DNA from: an uncultured Francisella sp.
GTDB taxonomy: Bacteria > Pseudomonadota > Gammaproteobacteria > Burkholderiales > Neisseriaceae
Assembly (NCBI GenBank): GCA_943913135.1
Contig: CALTVE010000001.1
Location: 62,001-126,000, forward strand
DNA length: 64,000 nucleotides
Reading direction: 5' to 3'
Position 1 is the stretch's first letter, and every line of letters begins with the position of its first letter. Shown piece after piece: positions 49,101 to 57,406 of the stretch. The notes under the pieces are model-generated. The model searched no databases, was not told the DNA's origin, and worked only from the letters and a program-made list of their open reading frames with translations. A program made the translations under genes and the position numbers.

Positions 49101-49541
49101 TTTTAAATAATCGGGGCGATAGATCAAATATTCGCCGAATAGGCGCGATAGCTGGTCAGAGAGCTGATAAAGCGATAACGTATGGGCAGATAAGTAGTCA
49201 TGAAAGAAACGTTGGCTTAAAGGCAGACGGTTTTTGTTTTTTAAGAGAGCCAAAATTCGCCACATAAGAATGTCCCGAGAAAACAAATTGTCTTTTGGTA
49301 CAGAAGAGGGGAAAAGGCGTTCTGCTAAAAACCAAAAAAATTGTTCAGCACGAAAAAAAGATAAGGCTGCTGCTACTTTGTTTTGACGACTTAAATAATG
49401 TTCTAAATAGCTTCTTATCCCTTCAGTAGGAATGATGATGGGATCGTTCTTAAAAGGATGGTCTTTGGTACGTAGTTGATCAAAAAAAGCGCTTAATGCA
49501 GGGAGACGATTAGAATAATAGACGGTAAATTTTGCATCCAT
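46128..49541 (-). CDS. recC: RecBCD subunit RecC
   Basis: 1137-residue RecC from the ATG at 49541, whose N-terminus (TVYYSNRLPALSAF) matches the start of E. coli RecC; an in-frame ATG seven codons earlier is possible. RecC is an inactivated helicase-like protein that recognises Chi and splits the duplex. Other family segments are PIIIPTEGIRSYLEHYLSRQ, AAALSFFRAEQFFWFLAERLFP, ALLGMNDDAFPRQD and FLELLATTQQALHLSY. It is coupled to recB. Confidence 0.93.
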   Translation of the reverse strand: MDAKFTVYYSNRLPALSAFFDQLRTKDHPFKNDPIIIPTEGIRSYLEHYLSRQNKVAAALSFFRAEQFFWFLAERLFPSSVPKDNLFSRDILMWRILALLKNKNRLPLSQRFFHDYLSAHTLSLYQLSDQLSRLFGEYLIYRPDYLKAWQNGETPPELLKETRAADWQKELWQALTEESTSARLVLWDKLQFLCHKDHLSIEEKKALDFKAIHIFTAPYLAPFYLELFYTLSYQVPVNLFSLSPTANEWLHYTNTPYDPQISHPILDTLGEQGRQFQSLLLQHTHVIIEQGFIRPTLNHKPSLLHILQNDLLHGGPPSNLSARYPKPEMLRKDSSLQIHGAYSWVRELEICKDHLIAFLAAHPDTPLEEIAILSPNIEHYLPYIEGVFGQGSNDDYPLPYSITNIKIKTSNPYYGAIELILNWLKSDFEAESVLALLRNSAIAHRRAPGNEKDEVLFFSNQDIHFIESLIDFLNISWGWNGEDRIRKKSSGEAYTWEKGLKRLQKILQQKSNSLKAAWLFYAPSSEIKDENLEKLLRAGERLLLFMKRLRALYEKSPFFNKEKNYPKEKITAPLREWIAHLVYVLDQLVDGELYPKAQESFLARLHELESAQLTAQVDGPLSFSYFQAMVEKILNTPEEQGSLKYGINFASLIPMRTLSFRFVALLGMNDDAFPRQDADLPFNLIHKHKRSGDLSRHQDDSYLFLELLATTQQALHLSYISKNIRGNEDLNPSPVIEIVIDTVAIMTGIKSDVLKEKWLYQHPLHPFSLRYFTEGSDLTSFQNQYRPNYQKKSPPPSASFLQDYVYESTNKNNTVISLEEFLRFWQNPPAYWLKKIFPLNRPWIRKIQHYEEPFSLLEETAEHAAGASMQLNPKGKKVATSLFHAYLEGEEAFLHKKHFLLQSDVLPSGEFAQIWLDALSHSLLALMKQPLPTGGNLALLRADKRVSKPLHLQLDTFCLNYNLSPVLQDNLILFQPLKKLSAGNSLGKGLLSSYLKHLIHNAGDKSGATYLFTLDESFYFPALKNREAQARLLMWARYFNSGMQKPLPFFNPFFSQILNLDRENESKLYEKWRTYCQEQDKQEGKGLAETFFFASILENIDENESFNAMKTLFYDLLSPLQEGQSYYLLHKDSKEER

Positions 49542-49697
49542 GAGGTTTATAAGATAAGGCAAAGATAAGGCAAACGCGGAGTATTAACCTTTAGAGTATT
49601 ATTATTCCATACTTAATGGAACCCTTTTAAAAGTTTGCTTAAAAAACAGGGTAGGATTAAACTTTTCTTTCAGTGATAAGCAGTATAAAGGTTTAAG

Positions 49698-49949
49698 GTG
49701 ATTCATTCTACGCCCCCATTAGAGGCCACACTATTAGATTTACGTGGACTTAAATGCCCGATGCCCATTTTAAAAAGTAAGAAGGCGCTAGCAAAACTAG
49801 GCCCCGATGCTTTATTGCGTGTATGGGCCACAGATCCTAATGCTTCTGTCGATTTTGCTCGTTTTTGCGCCCAAACTGGGCATCAATTACAATCTGAACG
49901 CTTTATAGAAGAAGGCGCCTATTATGAATTTATCTTGCGCCATAAGTGA
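49698..49949 (+). CDS. tusA: TusA-like sulfur carrier (SirA family)
   Basis: 83 residues with the C20-P-M-P motif (RGLKCPMPIL) that marks the TusA/SirA family. TusA takes persulfide sulfur from IscS for 2-thiolation of tRNA; other family members serve in sulfur oxidation or selenium metabolism. The start is GTG, with TAAAGG upstream. It lies 6 bases before pyrC. Function within the family is inferred. Confidence 0.85.
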   Translation: MIHSTPPLEATLLDLRGLKCPMPILKSKKALAKLGPDALLRVWATDPNASVDFARFCAQTGHQLQSERFIEEGAYYEFILRHK

Positions 49950-49955
49950 AAAAGT

Positions 49956-51002
49956 GTGAAAAAAGACTTAATTTTGACCCAGCCCGATGACTGGCATTTG
50001 CATTTACGTGATGGCCCTCTCATGCACAGGGTCTTACCTTTTTCCAGTGCCTTAATGGGGCGAGCGGTTATCATGCCCAATTTAGTACCGCCAATTACTA
50101 CAGTCGCTGCTGCTTTTGCGTATCGAGATCGGATTGTCACGGCGCTTTCACCTATTCAAGCGTTTATGCCCTTAATGACCCTTTATTTGCATGAAAGCAT
50201 GCCACTGTCAGAAATTAAAACAGCTAAAGAAGCGGGCATTATCGCGGTTAAGCTCTATCCTAAAGGGGCAACGACGCATTCAGCCTCTGGGGTTGAGGAT
50301 ATTGAACGTACTTATCCTTTATTGGCGATGATGGAAAAAGTGGATCTACCTTTGTTAGTCCATGGCGAAGTGGTTGGAGAGCACTATGATATTTTCGATC
50401 GTGAGGCGATATTTATCGATAAAATATTAATTCCCCTACGTGCTTCTTTTCCTGAGCTGCGCATAGTATTGGAACACGTCAGCAGTGAGGTAGGAGCGCA
50501 ATATGTAATGGATGGGGATAAGTATCTGGCTGCTACTTTAACACCGCATCATTTATTAATGAATCGCAACGATCTCTTAGTAGGAGGAATACGCCCGCAT
50601 CTTTATTGTTTACCGATTGCAAAGAAAGAGCAAGACCGCCGGGCGTTAGTCAATGCCGCTACTGGGGAAAAAAGTAATCGCTTTTTTTTAGGCACCGATA
50701 GTGCGCCCCATCCTCTGGCACGCAAAGAGTGCACCTGCGGATGTGCAGGGATTTTCAATGCACCGGTAGCGATAGAAACAGTGGCAGAAGTTTTCGCTCA
50801 GGCGGGTGCTTTGAATAAATTGGAAGCATTTATTGCTTTAAATGGACCCTGTTTTTATCGGTTACCCATAAATAAGAGGAAGATTCATTTAATAGAAGAA
50901 AAATGGCAAGTCCCCGATCGCTATGGAGAAGGAGACAATGCGCTTAGCCCTTTTTGGGCAGGGCGAACTTTAAATTGGCGCGGAGTCTTGCTGCATGAAT
51001 AA
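49956..51002 (+). CDS. pyrC: Dihydroorotase
   Basis: 348-residue class II dihydroorotase of pyrimidine synthesis. Metal ligands and signatures are PDDWHLHLRDG at the start, AVKLYPKGATTHSASGV (carbamylated lysine), LLVHGEVV, LEHVSS and FLGTDSAPHP. The start is a GTG. Its last 8 bases overlap the following transglycosylase gene. Confidence 0.95.
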   Translation: MKKDLILTQPDDWHLHLRDGPLMHRVLPFSSALMGRAVIMPNLVPPITTVAAAFAYRDRIVTALSPIQAFMPLMTLYLHESMPLSEIKTAKEAGIIAVKLYPKGATTHSASGVEDIERTYPLLAMMEKVDLPLLVHGEVVGEHYDIFDREAIFIDKILIPLRASFPELRIVLEHVSSEVGAQYVMDGDKYLAATLTPHHLLMNRNDLLVGGIRPHLYCLPIAKKEQDRRALVNAATGEKSNRFFLGTDSAPHPLARKECTCGCAGIFNAPVAIETVAEVFAQAGALNKLEAFIALNGPCFYRLPINKRKIHLIEEKWQVPDRYGEGDNALSPFWAGRTLNWRGVLLHE

Positions 51003-51600
51003 ACAAAAACGTCATACTTTAAAACTCCTAGGGTGTGGGTCCGTATCTTTCCTTGCTCTGACTAAGGTATGGGCGGGGGCACAAAAAGAAGAATATTTAG
51101 CCGACTCTGTGGCTTCCGCTATGAGTCGTTCTATTAATAATGCTAATCCTCCACGCCTGATTTTTCCGACTCCAGAGGCAGCACAGAAATGGTTTTGGGA
51201 TATGAATCAACGCTTGCGACCGTATGTATTTTCTGCCTATGAGCGGCGAAATATCTTAATTAACTTACAGTATGAAGCAAGCCGTGCCGGTTTAGATCCA
51301 CAATTGATTTTAGGTTTAGTGGAAGTGGAGAGCCATTTTCATCGCTATGCGATTTCTAAAGCAGGTGCTCGAGGCTTAATGCAAGTAATGCCTTTTTGGG
51401 TGCGACAAATTGGTCGTCCAGAGCATAATTTGTTTAGTACAAGAACGAATTTGCGTTATGGTTGTACTATATTGCGTTATTATTTGGATAGGGATGGAGG
51501 TAATTTATTCCGCGCATTGGGTCGCTACAATGGAAGTTTAGGCAAAGCTGCTTACCCGAATGCAGTGGTGAATGCTATGAGACGGCACTGGCTTTACTAA
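50995..51600 (+). CDS. Lytic transglycosylase, SLT domain
   Basis: 201 residues. The catalytic glutamate is E112 in GLVEVESHF, with AGARGLMQVMPF and NLRYGCTILRYYLD, RALGRYNGS completing the lysozyme-like SLT fold. It cleaves peptidoglycan between N-acetylmuramic acid and N-acetylglucosamine. The N-terminus KRHTLKLLGCGSVSFLALTKVWA looks like a signal peptide, close to a Tat form but with KR rather than RR. Its ATG overlaps the end of pyrC. Confidence 0.9.
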   Translation: MNKQKRHTLKLLGCGSVSFLALTKVWAGAQKEEYLADSVASAMSRSINNANPPRLIFPTPEAAQKWFWDMNQRLRPYVFSAYERRNILINLQYEASRAGLDPQLILGLVEVESHFHRYAISKAGARGLMQVMPFWVRQIGRPEHNLFSTRTNLRYGCTILRYYLDRDGGNLFRALGRYNGSLGKAAYPNAVVNAMRRHWLY

Positions 51601-51654
51601 GGCTGCTTTCGCTAAACTTTAAGAGAACAAAAAAATTAATGAGGATAAAAAATT

Positions 51655-52170
51655 ATGTCGCTAAATAAGGTATTACTGATTGGACGTCTAGGTCAAGACC
51701 CAGAAAAACGCATGTTGCCTTCTGGTGAAAGTGTGGTGACCTTTAGCCTCGCTACTTCCAATGTTTGGAAAGATAGAAACACGGGCGAACGCAAAGAAAG
51801 TACAGAATGGCACCGCATTACCTTGTTTCGAGCTCTGGCTGATATTGCTGCCCAGTACCTTAATAAAGGCCGTCAAATTTATATAGAAGGGCATATCAAA
51901 TCTCATCGGTATGTAGGCAAGGATGGAGTAGAACGCACCTCTTATGACATTATTGCGGACCAAATGGTGATGCTTGGGGGGCGCAATGAAGGAACCAGTA
52001 CGGCCCCGTATCCAAGTAGTTATGGTGGGCCGCAGAATCCAGGGCAGGGAAACACCCCAGGGACTTCAGGAGGCTATACAAAGGAACCGTCTCAGTCGGT
52101 TGATCGTTCTTCGGTAGAAGAAAAAGAAATAGATAGCAGCGAACTTTTGAGTGACGATATACCGTTTTGA
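51655..52170 (+). CDS. ssb: Single-stranded DNA-binding protein
   Basis: 171-residue SSB. The OB fold opens SLNKVLLIGRLGQDPEKR and contains STEWHRITLF and GRQIYIEGHIKSHRYVGKDG. A Gly/Pro/Ser-rich linker leads to the acidic tip DDIPF, which recruits repair and replication partners. GAGGAT precedes the ATG. Confidence 0.97.
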   Translation: MSLNKVLLIGRLGQDPEKRMLPSGESVVTFSLATSNVWKDRNTGERKESTEWHRITLFRALADIAAQYLNKGRQIYIEGHIKSHRYVGKDGVERTSYDIIADQMVMLGGRNEGTSTAPYPSSYGGPQNPGQGNTPGTSGGYTKEPSQSVDRSSVEEKEIDSSELLSDDIPF

Positions 52171-52178
52171 TTTAAAAA

Positions 52179-53738
52179 ATGAAAATTAGTTTTTGGCAAG
52201 GGCCCTTCCGCGCTGCTGATGTGGCCCATAATCTAAATCAGATAGAGGCAGCGCTTTATAAAGCCATACAGGAGAAAAGTGATCTTTTTGTATTGCCGTT
52301 TATGGCATTAACTGGCTATCCTGTGGGAGATTACGCAGTAGATAAAGGTTTTTTTCAAGCAATAGAAAAAGCATTGTTACGTTTAAAAGTGGTAAGAGAG
52401 ATGCCTATCTTGTTGACCTATCCTGTACGTTATAAAAATGATACACAAGTGCGGCAAATACTCTTATCAAAAGGCAAAGAAACCCTACTGGCGCTTTTAG
52501 ATTTAGAGGGCAAATTGTTAACGCCTAGATGTGTAGTGGTGTCTATTGCAGGGGTAAAGATAGAGCTTATATATGAAGCTTCTTTTCCTAAAAAAAGCAC
52601 AAGCAGTGAGGGCGAGGTTTTTTTATTGCAATGGGTTGAACCTTTTTATGTAGGATTAAGTGAAAAAAGACAAAAGAAAGCGAAAAAATTTGCTAAGGAG
52701 CAAGGGAAGGCGTTGCTGGCGTTTTCTGCCTTGGGGGCAAGCGGTGAATATTTATTTGATGGTTCTTTATGGGCCTATAATACAAGAGGCAAAGTGAGCT
52801 TCAAATTGGCCAGTTTTACAGGCAATAAACCTGTTTACTGGGATAAGAAAAAAGCAATCTTTAAAGGAGCTGCCATAGAGGGTAAAGAAAAAATTAACTC
52901 TTTACGTTATAAAGCCTTGGTGTTTTCTTTAAGAGCCTTTGCCGATGCGGTAGGTTTTAGCAAAGTATGTTTAGGATTATCTGGAGGGATAGACTCGGCT
53001 TTAGTGCTTGCTTTAGCGTACGAGGCTTTTGGCGGTAAAAACTGTGAAGTATTATTGCTTCCTAGCCGATATACCAGTGATATGAGTAATGACCTTGCCT
53101 TAAAAATGGCGCGGCATTTACAGGTAAAACATGAGATCGTACCTATTGAAAAAAGTTTTACCGCCATTCAAGGGGCGATGGCCCAACGTTTTACGGGTTT
53201 AGCACCTGATGTTACTGAAGAAAACCTGCAGTCGCGTATTCGAGGCGTTTTATTAATGGCGCTTGCCAATAAAACGGCGGCGTTGCTGTTGTGTACAAGT
53301 AATAAATCAGAGGAAGCGGTGGGGTATTGTACATTGTACGGAGATACTAATGGTGGGTTTGCTCCGATTAAAGATTTATACAAAACCGAAGTTTATGATC
53401 TGGCGCGGTGGATCAATAAACATATTGATAAAGATAGGATTCCTACGGGTATAATTGAGCGGCCACCCAGTGCGGAATTGAGTCCAAATCAGACGGATGA
53501 AAAAGCGCTGATGCCTTATGCTCGCTTGGATAGAATTATCCAATTAATCATAGAAAATCAAACCCCAGAAGAGATTATTAGCCAAGGTTTTAGCAAAGAT
53601 GATGTTGAAAAGGTGATGCATTGGGTGCGTCAGAGCGAATTTAAACGTCAACAAGCCCCTCTGGGTCCAAAATTAAGTGAGCGCAGTTTTGGGGAAGAAT
53701 GGCATTATCCTTTGACTCGTTTATCTAAAACTTTATAA
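52179..53738 (+). CDS. nadE: NAD synthetase with a degenerate glutaminase domain
   Basis: 519 residues laid out like glutamine-dependent NAD synthetase: an N-terminal nitrilase-fold domain and a C-terminal synthetase. The synthetase half is intact (SGGIDS at 268-273, TSNKSEEAVGYCTLYGDTNGG, PIKDLYKTEVYDLARW). The glutaminase half has lost its catalytic residues: the glutamate of the usual FPELALTGYP is F41 in LPFMALTGYP, the cysteine of the usual ICEDxW is Y132 in LIYEASF, and the segment that carries the catalytic lysine is shortened. The enzyme therefore probably uses free ammonia, or ammonia from another protein. It forms NAD from deamido-NAD with ATP. The gene follows ssb after 8 bases. 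Confidence 0.9.
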   Translation: MKISFWQGPFRAADVAHNLNQIEAALYKAIQEKSDLFVLPFMALTGYPVGDYAVDKGFFQAIEKALLRLKVVREMPILLTYPVRYKNDTQVRQILLSKGKETLLALLDLEGKLLTPRCVVVSIAGVKIELIYEASFPKKSTSSEGEVFLLQWVEPFYVGLSEKRQKKAKKFAKEQGKALLAFSALGASGEYLFDGSLWAYNTRGKVSFKLASFTGNKPVYWDKKKAIFKGAAIEGKEKINSLRYKALVFSLRAFADAVGFSKVCLGLSGGIDSALVLALAYEAFGGKNCEVLLLPSRYTSDMSNDLALKMARHLQVKHEIVPIEKSFTAIQGAMAQRFTGLAPDVTEENLQSRIRGVLLMALANKTAALLLCTSNKSEEAVGYCTLYGDTNGGFAPIKDLYKTEVYDLARWINKHIDKDRIPTGIIERPPSAELSPNQTDEKALMPYARLDRIIQLIIENQTPEEIISQGFSKDDVEKVMHWVRQSEFKRQQAPLGPKLSERSFGEEWHYPLTRLSKTL

Positions 53739-53758
53739 ATTAAAGAAAGGAGAAATGG

Positions 53759-54364
53759 GTGCATTTTAAGCGATTATGGTTAGTAGGCGCTTTGTTGTTG
53801 GCGCCTTTATCCTTCGCCGATGCTTTATCGACGCTCAACGTTTTTAATCAAAAAGTGAGTCGATTAAGTGGTGATTTTACGCAAACGGTGAAAAATAAAC
53901 AGGGAATACAAAAAAGTAGCGGCTATTTTAGTATCAGTCGTCCGCGCTTTTTTCATTGGGAATATAAAACTCCTTACCGGCAATTAATTATTGGTGATGG
54001 CCAATATGTGTGGATGTATGATGTCGATTTAAAACAGGTCATCAAAAAAGGGCAGGATGCTGCTCTTGGCCAATCGCCAGCAGCAATTTTGGCTGATAAA
54101 AACATGCTTAGTAAAGCTTATACAGTTAAAAACGATCTTACCCGAGACGGGGTGGAATATGTGCTTGCTATTCCTAAACGAGAAAACACGGGGTATCAGT
54201 TTGTTCGCCTTGGATTTAAAAATGGGATTTTAAGCCGTATGGAGTTGAAAGATAGTTTTGGTAATCTTTCACTCTTAAGTTTTAGTTACCTAACTGAAAA
54301 TGCTGTGCCGAAAAATAGCTATCGATTTATCCCCCCTAAAGAGGTAGACGTGTTAACTGAATAG
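53759..54364 (+). CDS. lolA: Outer-membrane lipoprotein carrier LolA
   Basis: 201-residue periplasmic chaperone that carries lipoproteins from LolCDE to LolB. A signal peptide ends near FADA. Family segments are LSGDFTQTVKNKQGIQKSSGYFSISRPRFFHWEYKTPYRQLIIGDGQYVWMYD. The start is GTG at 53759 with AGGAG 6 bases before; the ATG at 53755 is out of frame and soon stops. Several lipoproteins in this window would be its cargo. Confidence 0.94.
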   Translation: MHFKRLWLVGALLLAPLSFADALSTLNVFNQKVSRLSGDFTQTVKNKQGIQKSSGYFSISRPRFFHWEYKTPYRQLIIGDGQYVWMYDVDLKQVIKKGQDAALGQSPAAILADKNMLSKAYTVKNDLTRDGVEYVLAIPKRENTGYQFVRLGFKNGILSRMELKDSFGNLSLLSFSYLTENAVPKNSYRFIPPKEVDVLTE

Positions 54365-54366
54365 AA

Positions 54367-55233
54367 TTATTCGATATTCTGGATTTGTTCACGCATTTGT
54401 TCAATCAACACTTTAAGTTCGATTGCATTTTGACTGAGCTTGATATCGCCTGCTTTGCTCGCCAAGGTATTGCTTTCACGGTTGAGTTCTTGCATTAAAA
54501 AATCCAGACGTTTGCCCATAGGGCTTGCGCCTTTTTTAAATAGCTGTTCTGTTTCCTCTATATGAGCCTGCAGGCGAGTCAATTCTTCATCTATATCTAT
54601 TTTCTGGATATAAAAGGTGATTTCACGGTGCAAGGTTTCTGCATCCAGTTTATCTTCTAGCTGTTCCTGTAATTTTTGAGTTAGGGCATAGATGTAGTTT
54701 TCAACGATTTTTGGGTAATTTTTACGAATATTACTCACAATTATTTTGATTTTTTCAGTTTTGACAAGAAGATCCTGTTGAAGACGTTTTCCTTCTGCAG
54801 CACGATTTTCGTTAAAAGAGTGTAATGTGTTGGTGATGGCTTTTAATAGTTCTTGCTCGTTCGTTTCATTAAAATTGCGTTCGTTACCTAAAACGTTGGG
54901 AAAAAGTAAAATGTCTGCTACAGACAAGGGGGCAACTTGGCTTTTTCGAGTTAACGTGTCATTAATGGTAAGGAGCTGATCGATCAATGTTTGATTTAAT
55001 TGCAAATTGACATTTTGGTTTATTTTTTGGCTATTTAAACGGAAAGATACTTTGCCACGGGAGATAAATTTAGTGAGAAGGGCATTAACCTTACACTCTA
55101 GAAACTGCAGATTCCTTGGTAGCTCTATACTTAATTGTAGGTACCGATGATTAACGCTTTTAAGTTCGATGTTAAATTCGTTTCCTTCTACGGTGGTGTC
55201 GCTATTTGCATAGCCTGTCATACTATAGATCAA
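54367..55233 (-). CDS. yicC: YicC family protein (stress-induced RNase-like)
   Basis: 288 residues. N-terminal MIYSMTGYANSD and ELKSVNHRYLQLSIELPRNL, and C-terminal GASPMGKRLDFLMQELNRESNTLASKAGD are the YicC_N and DUF1732 signatures. E. coli YicC is reported to act as an endoribonuclease on RyhB; that role here is inferred. It is divergent from rph and ends 2 bases from lolA. Confidence 0.9.
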   Translation of the reverse strand: MIYSMTGYANSDTTVEGNEFNIELKSVNHRYLQLSIELPRNLQFLECKVNALLTKFISRGKVSFRLNSQKINQNVNLQLNQTLIDQLLTINDTLTRKSQVAPLSVADILLFPNVLGNERNFNETNEQELLKAITNTLHSFNENRAAEGKRLQQDLLVKTEKIKIIVSNIRKNYPKIVENYIYALTQKLQEQLEDKLDAETLHREITFYIQKIDIDEELTRLQAHIEETEQLFKKGASPMGKRLDFLMQELNRESNTLASKAGDIKLSQNAIELKVLIEQMREQIQNIE

Positions 55234-55350
55234 TTACTTACTCCCTAAAAAAGCAAAACTATAACTGAATTATTTGATTAAACCAAAGGCTCTGCGCTAT
55301 GTAGCAAGTTTCGTTATAATAAGCTCTTTTTCAGTTTAAGAAATCCGATT

Positions 55351-56088
55351 ATGAGCTTAAGGATAGATGGCAGAGAAGAGACTGCCTTAAGAAGCATAAA
55401 AATTACTCCTCATTATTTAAAAGAGGCAGAGGGATCGGTCTTGATAGAAATGGGGGCTACGCAGGTGCTTTGTACAGCAAGTGTGGAAGAAAAAGTACCG
55501 CCTTTTTTAAAAGGCAAAAGTAGTGGTTGGGTGACTGCTGAATATGGGATGTTGCCGCGTGCTACTTTAGTTCGTACTCGGCGTGAAGCGACAGCGGGGA
55601 AGCAAACCGGTCGCAGCCAAGAAATCCAGCGTTTAATTGGGCGCTCTTTACGCCAGGCAGTGTCTTTAGGCGATATGGAGGGGGTACAGATTATCTTAGA
55701 CTGCGATGTATTACAGGCGGATGGAGGGACTCGCACCGCCAGTATTACCGGCGCTTATGTTGCTTTACATTTAGCAGTATTACATGCACTACAACAAAAT
55801 ATTCTTAAGAAAAATCCCTTGATTGAGCCTGTCGCTGCTGTTTCGGTGGGCATGGTATCAGGAAGAGCACTATTAGATCTTAATTATATTGAAGATTCAA
55901 GTTGCGATAGCGACATCAATGTGGTTATGAATAAAGCAGGTAAAATTATTGAAATTCAGGGCACGGCGGAAAAAACAGGGTTTACTTCAAATGAATTAAA
56001 CCAATTACTTTTATATGCAAAAAAAGGGATTGAAGAACTTTTTGTAGCTCAACAAAAAGCCATTGACTGCGCTAAAGTGTCGCTTTAA
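55351..56088 (+). CDS. rph: Ribonuclease PH
   Basis: 245-residue phosphorolytic exoribonuclease that trims tRNA 3' ends. Family motifs are [76 protein letters not shown] and [18 protein letters not shown] lies at 55315-55320, about 30 bases before the ATG, without a good -35. Its 3' end overlaps convergent rnhB by 4 bases. Confidence 0.96.
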   Translation: MSLRIDGREETALRSIKITPHYLKEAEGSVLIEMGATQVLCTASVEEKVPPFLKGKSSGWVTAEYGMLPRATLVRTRREATAGKQTGRSQEIQRLIGRSLRQAVSLGDMEGVQIILDCDVLQADGGTRTASITGAYVALHLAVLHALQQNILKKNPLIEPVAAVSVGMVSGRALLDLNYIEDSSCDSDINVVMNKAGKIIEIQGTAEKTGFTSNELNQLLLYAKKGIEELFVAQQKAIDCAKVSL

Positions 56089-56666
56089 TGAAGGGGTGAA
56101 AAGTTGCGTACAGGAGCAAAACTTTGTCTATGGGCAGGGCAAGGGCCAAAAAGGGCAAGCGCTTTTAAATGTTGGCGCGTGCCATATCCTTTATGGTTTT
56201 TAAAACCATATTGCGGATAACGCGCATCTAGTTCAAGCATACTTTGATCCCGTGCGTGTTTCGCTAAAATAGAAGCGGCACTGATGGCTGCTATTTTCTG
56301 GTCTCCTTTGATAATACATTGATAAGGAACGGCCAAACCTAATGGTGCATGCGGGCCATCGATCAACGTTATTTCTGGCCTAAGCGTGAGACGATCGATG
56401 GCTCTTTGCATAGCTAATAAGGAAGCCTGTAAGATGTTTAAGCGATCAATTTCTTCCACACTGGCGCTGGCAATAGCAAAAGAAAGAGCGATTTCAGTAA
56501 TAATAGGAAACAACAACGCTCTTTGGCGCTGACTGAGTTTTTTAGAGTCTCTCAGGGGAAGGGGTAATTGGTACTGTTCTGGCAAGATGACTGCAGCGGC
56601 TACAACGCTGCCAGCTAAGGGACCTCGGCCCGCTTCATCGACACCGGCGGTTAACAAATAAGACAT
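56085..56666 (-). CDS. rnhB: Ribonuclease HII
   Basis: 193-residue enzyme removing ribonucleotides from DNA. The active-site segments are [21 protein letters not shown] (Asp and Glu), [12 protein letters not shown], and LIDGPHAP. It starts 22 bases from the divergent trmB start, and its end overlaps rph. Confidence 0.95.
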   Translation of the reverse strand: MSYLLTAGVDEAGRGPLAGSVVAAAVILPEQYQLPLPLRDSKKLSQRQRALLFPIITEIALSFAIASASVEEIDRLNILQASLLAMQRAIDRLTLRPEITLIDGPHAPLGLAVPYQCIIKGDQKIAAISAASILAKHARDQSMLELDARYPQYGFKNHKGYGTRQHLKALALFGPCPAHRQSFAPVRNFSPLH

Positions 56667-56688
56667 AATTGAGAGTCAAAGAAGAGTA

Positions 56689-57393
56689 ATGACGTTAAAG
56701 GATAAAGAGTTAAAAGGTACGGGTCAAACCCAGTTGATTAAAAGTTTTGTATTGGGTCGTGGTCGCTTAACTGCGCGCCAAAAAAAAGCTCTTATAGAAA
56801 ATGGTCCCTTGTGGCTTCTACCTTATAAACCTGTTTTTATAGATTGGAAAGCGTTTTTTGGCTTAGAAGGAATCAAGATTATGGAAATTGGTTTTGGCAT
56901 GGGCGATAGCCTAGCAGCTTTAGCCTCTGCTCATCCAGATAGGATGTACCTTGGAGTAGAAGTATATCCGCCAGGTCTTGGTCATATGCTGTCTCTAATT
57001 GAGGAAAAGAAGATTCACAATGTACGTTTGATAGGACATGATGCGATCGAAGTATTAAGCTATATGATTGAAGCAGAAAGTCTAGATGGCTTACAGGTTT
57101 ATTTTCCAGATCCTTGGCCTAAAAAACGACACCATAAACGTCGTCTGGTCCAAGAGTATTTTTTATCTTTAGCGTTTAGTCGCTTAAAACCAGGCGCTTA
57201 TCTTCATTTAGCGACAGATTGGCAACCTTACGCCGACAGTATGCTCCTTTTATTAAACCAACACCGGGGTTTTTTAAATTTAGCAGGAGAAGGCTTTAGT
57301 CCACATCGAGGGGAAAGGATAGAAACCAAATTCGAAAGACGGGGAAAAGAGCTGGGTCGCAAAGTATGGGATCTTATTTTTATTCGCCAATGA
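56689..57393 (+). CDS. trmB: tRNA (guanine-N7)-methyltransferase
   Basis: 234-residue SAM-dependent enzyme making m7G46 in tRNA variable loops. Signatures are MEIGFGMGDSLAALA (SAM site), YLGVEVYPPGLG and YFPDPWPKKRHHKRRLVQ. Convergent with dapB. Confidence 0.95.
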   Translation: MTLKDKELKGTGQTQLIKSFVLGRGRLTARQKKALIENGPLWLLPYKPVFIDWKAFFGLEGIKIMEIGFGMGDSLAALASAHPDRMYLGVEVYPPGLGHMLSLIEEKKIHNVRLIGHDAIEVLSYMIEAESLDGLQVYFPDPWPKKRHHKRRLVQEYFLSLAFSRLKPGAYLHLATDWQPYADSMLLLLNQHRGFLNLAGEGFSPHRGERIETKFERRGKELGRKVWDLIFIRQ

Positions 57394-57406
57394 ACGATCA
57401 GCGAGA

